A stretch of 6,150 bases of DNA from an uncultured bacterium. GTDB taxonomy: Bacteria; Patescibacteriota; Minisyncoccia; Spechtbacterales; HO2-43-30. Position 1 is the stretch's first letter. Each line of letters opens with the position of its first letter. Location of the stretch: positions 1 through 6,150 of the forward strand of contig CAJXHR010000043.1 in the NCBI GenBank assembly GCA_913054525.1, in the 5' to 3' direction. Positions 5,501 through 6,150 of this stretch are shown piece after piece. Below the pieces are notes generated by a model. The model saw nothing but the letters and a program-made list of their open reading frames with translations, had not been told where the DNA came from and ran no database searches. The position numbers and the translations under genes were made by a program.

Positions 5501-6117
5501 AGACGAGCGTTGATTAACTCAACAAAGGCATCACGGTGCCTTTTTTCTTTGAGGTCAATTTTATCCATTGGGATTATTATTTTTTTATCTTTTGGATATC
5601 GCCTGATCCAATTTTTTTGAAATTTGAGGAGTGTCGCGATATAATCACGAGGAACTTTTTGTTCGTAATCCCTTGCCCTGCCGGCTATTCTTTGGAGGAT
5701 GAGATCCACCGGCGCGTCAAGAAATATCAGGGGATCGGGAAGAATGATATGCGGCTCATATAATTTTACAATACTTGCGATTAAGTTGTATTCATTATTT
5801 CTAATGTTGCCCAATTTTTTATTGGTTTTAAGGTAAATCATATCCTGCCCCGGGGGGCCGTCGTGTATTACGCTTGTGCGCGAAAGCATATTTTTTGCAC
5901 GAATGTTCTGGCGTATTTTTATCAATGCAAAGGAAAGCTGGGAGTGAAGGCCCCATCGCTCCATATCCTCATAGAACAGTTCGAGGAAAGGATTTTCTTG
6001 CGGTTTCTCTTCAAAAAGCGGGAGTCCCAGCTCCTTTTTTAGAATTTTTGAAGCAGTTGTTTTGCCGGAACCCATGACTCCGGTAACTGCTATATAGCGG
6101 TTTTTAGATGCGGACAT
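5497..6117 (-). CDS. Deoxynucleoside kinase-like protein
   Basis: This is a predicted P-loop kinase of the dCK/dGK family, which phosphorylates salvaged deoxynucleosides to monophosphates. The 206 residues include the P-loop GVMGSGKTT (13-21) and the substrate-site block EEKPQENPFLELFYED (36-51) followed by HSQLSF (58-63). Later come the strand PDPLIFLDAP (127-136) and the lid segment RIAGRARDYEQ (143-153) with Arg143, Arg147 and Arg149. These agree with the family order E-NP-L-FY, Q-F, LD, RI-R-R-YE. The usual E/D-R-S motif after the second helix pair is replaced by HDGPPGQD (85-92), so the arginine expected there is missing. The sugar or base specificity, or even the substrate class, may therefore differ. 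The ATG at 6117 follows a -10-like GATAAT by 8 bases and has no SD sequence. It is convergent with the dTTP operon, whose terminator lies inside this coding region. Confidence 0.82.
   Translation of the reverse strand: MSASKNRYIAVTGVMGSGKTTASKILKKELGLPLFEEKPQENPFLELFYEDMERWGLHSQLSFALIKIRQNIRAKNMLSRTSVIHDGPPGQDMIYLKTNKKLGNIRNNEYNLIASIVKLYEPHIILPDPLIFLDAPVDLILQRIAGRARDYEQKVPRDYIATLLKFQKNWIRRYPKDKKIIIPMDKIDLKEKRHRDAFVELINARL
5524..5546 (+). terminator. Intrinsic terminator of the dTTP operon, inside the kinase gene
   Basis: AAAGGCA (5524-5530) and TGCCTTT (5537-5543) form a perfect 7-bp stem with a six-base loop. The T run extends through 5546, followed by C and more T. The orientation fits transcripts leaving the HAD gene, whose stop is 24 bases upstream. 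The same bases encode a conserved-frame stretch near the C-terminus of the minus-strand kinase (about residues 190-199), so the element serves two purposes. The stem is short and partly AT, so efficiency is uncertain. Confidence 0.72.
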
Positions 6118-6125
6118 TGTAATTT

Positions 6126-6131
6126 ATTATC
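6126..6131 (-). promoter_or_regulatory. Putative -10 element of the kinase gene
   Basis: On the minus strand GATAAT lies at 6131-6126, 8 bases before the ATG at 6117. This is the same spacing as at dut. Transcription would start at or beside the start codon. The -35 region would fall at or beyond the window end and cannot be judged. Confidence 0.5.
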
Positions 6132-6150
6132 GCGTAGAAATCTTATTTAG

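Overview
The window looks like a chromosomal stretch from a small-genome bacterium, most likely of the Candidate Phyla Radiation (Patescibacteria, perhaps Parcubacteria). This is inference, not proof. It rests on mid-range GC, tightly packed or overlapping genes, starts that mostly lack a Shine-Dalgarno (SD) sequence, an L11 gene with no L1 gene behind it, and a RibD-like reductase sitting where a dihydrofolate reductase belongs. No 16S gene or other decisive marker is present.

There are two functional blocks and one convergent gene. Bases 1-462 hold the 3' end of gyrB, with a long charged low-complexity insert ahead of its conserved C-terminal core. A near-consensus sigma70-type promoter overlaps the gyrB stop and drives secE-nusG-rplK (490-1675): protein export, transcription elongation and the ribosomal stalk base. 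This block ends in a perfect GC-rich palindrome that should act as an intrinsic terminator (1690-1723).

A second plus-strand operon (1757-5500) starts a few bases after a putative -10 element. It encodes dUTPase, dCMP deaminase, thymidylate synthase, a DHFR/RibD-C-like reductase, thymidylate kinase and a HAD-family hydrolase. Together the first five take dUTP and dCMP to dUMP, methylate it to dTMP, regenerate the folate, and phosphorylate dTMP to dTDP. This is a nearly complete dTTP pathway in one transcription unit, lacking only nucleoside-diphosphate kinase. The HAD protein may trim nucleotides, but its substrate is unknown. A plus-strand intrinsic terminator (5524-5546) lies 24 bases past the HAD stop, inside the coding region of the convergent gene.

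The minus-strand gene (6117-5497) is a deoxynucleoside-kinase-like protein, which would add a salvage route. Its stop overlaps the HAD stop by four bases. All three visible transcription-unit heads (secE, dut, the kinase) have a -10-like hexamer only 8-10 bases before the start codon and no SD sequence, which suggests leaderless mRNAs. I see no rRNA, tRNA, CRISPR array, insertion sequence or integration site, and no gene-free stretch longer than about 80 bases. Nothing here is clearly a new biological system. The most interesting points are the compact dTTP operon with its non-classical reductase, the consistent leaderless pattern, and the terminator buried in a convergent gene.
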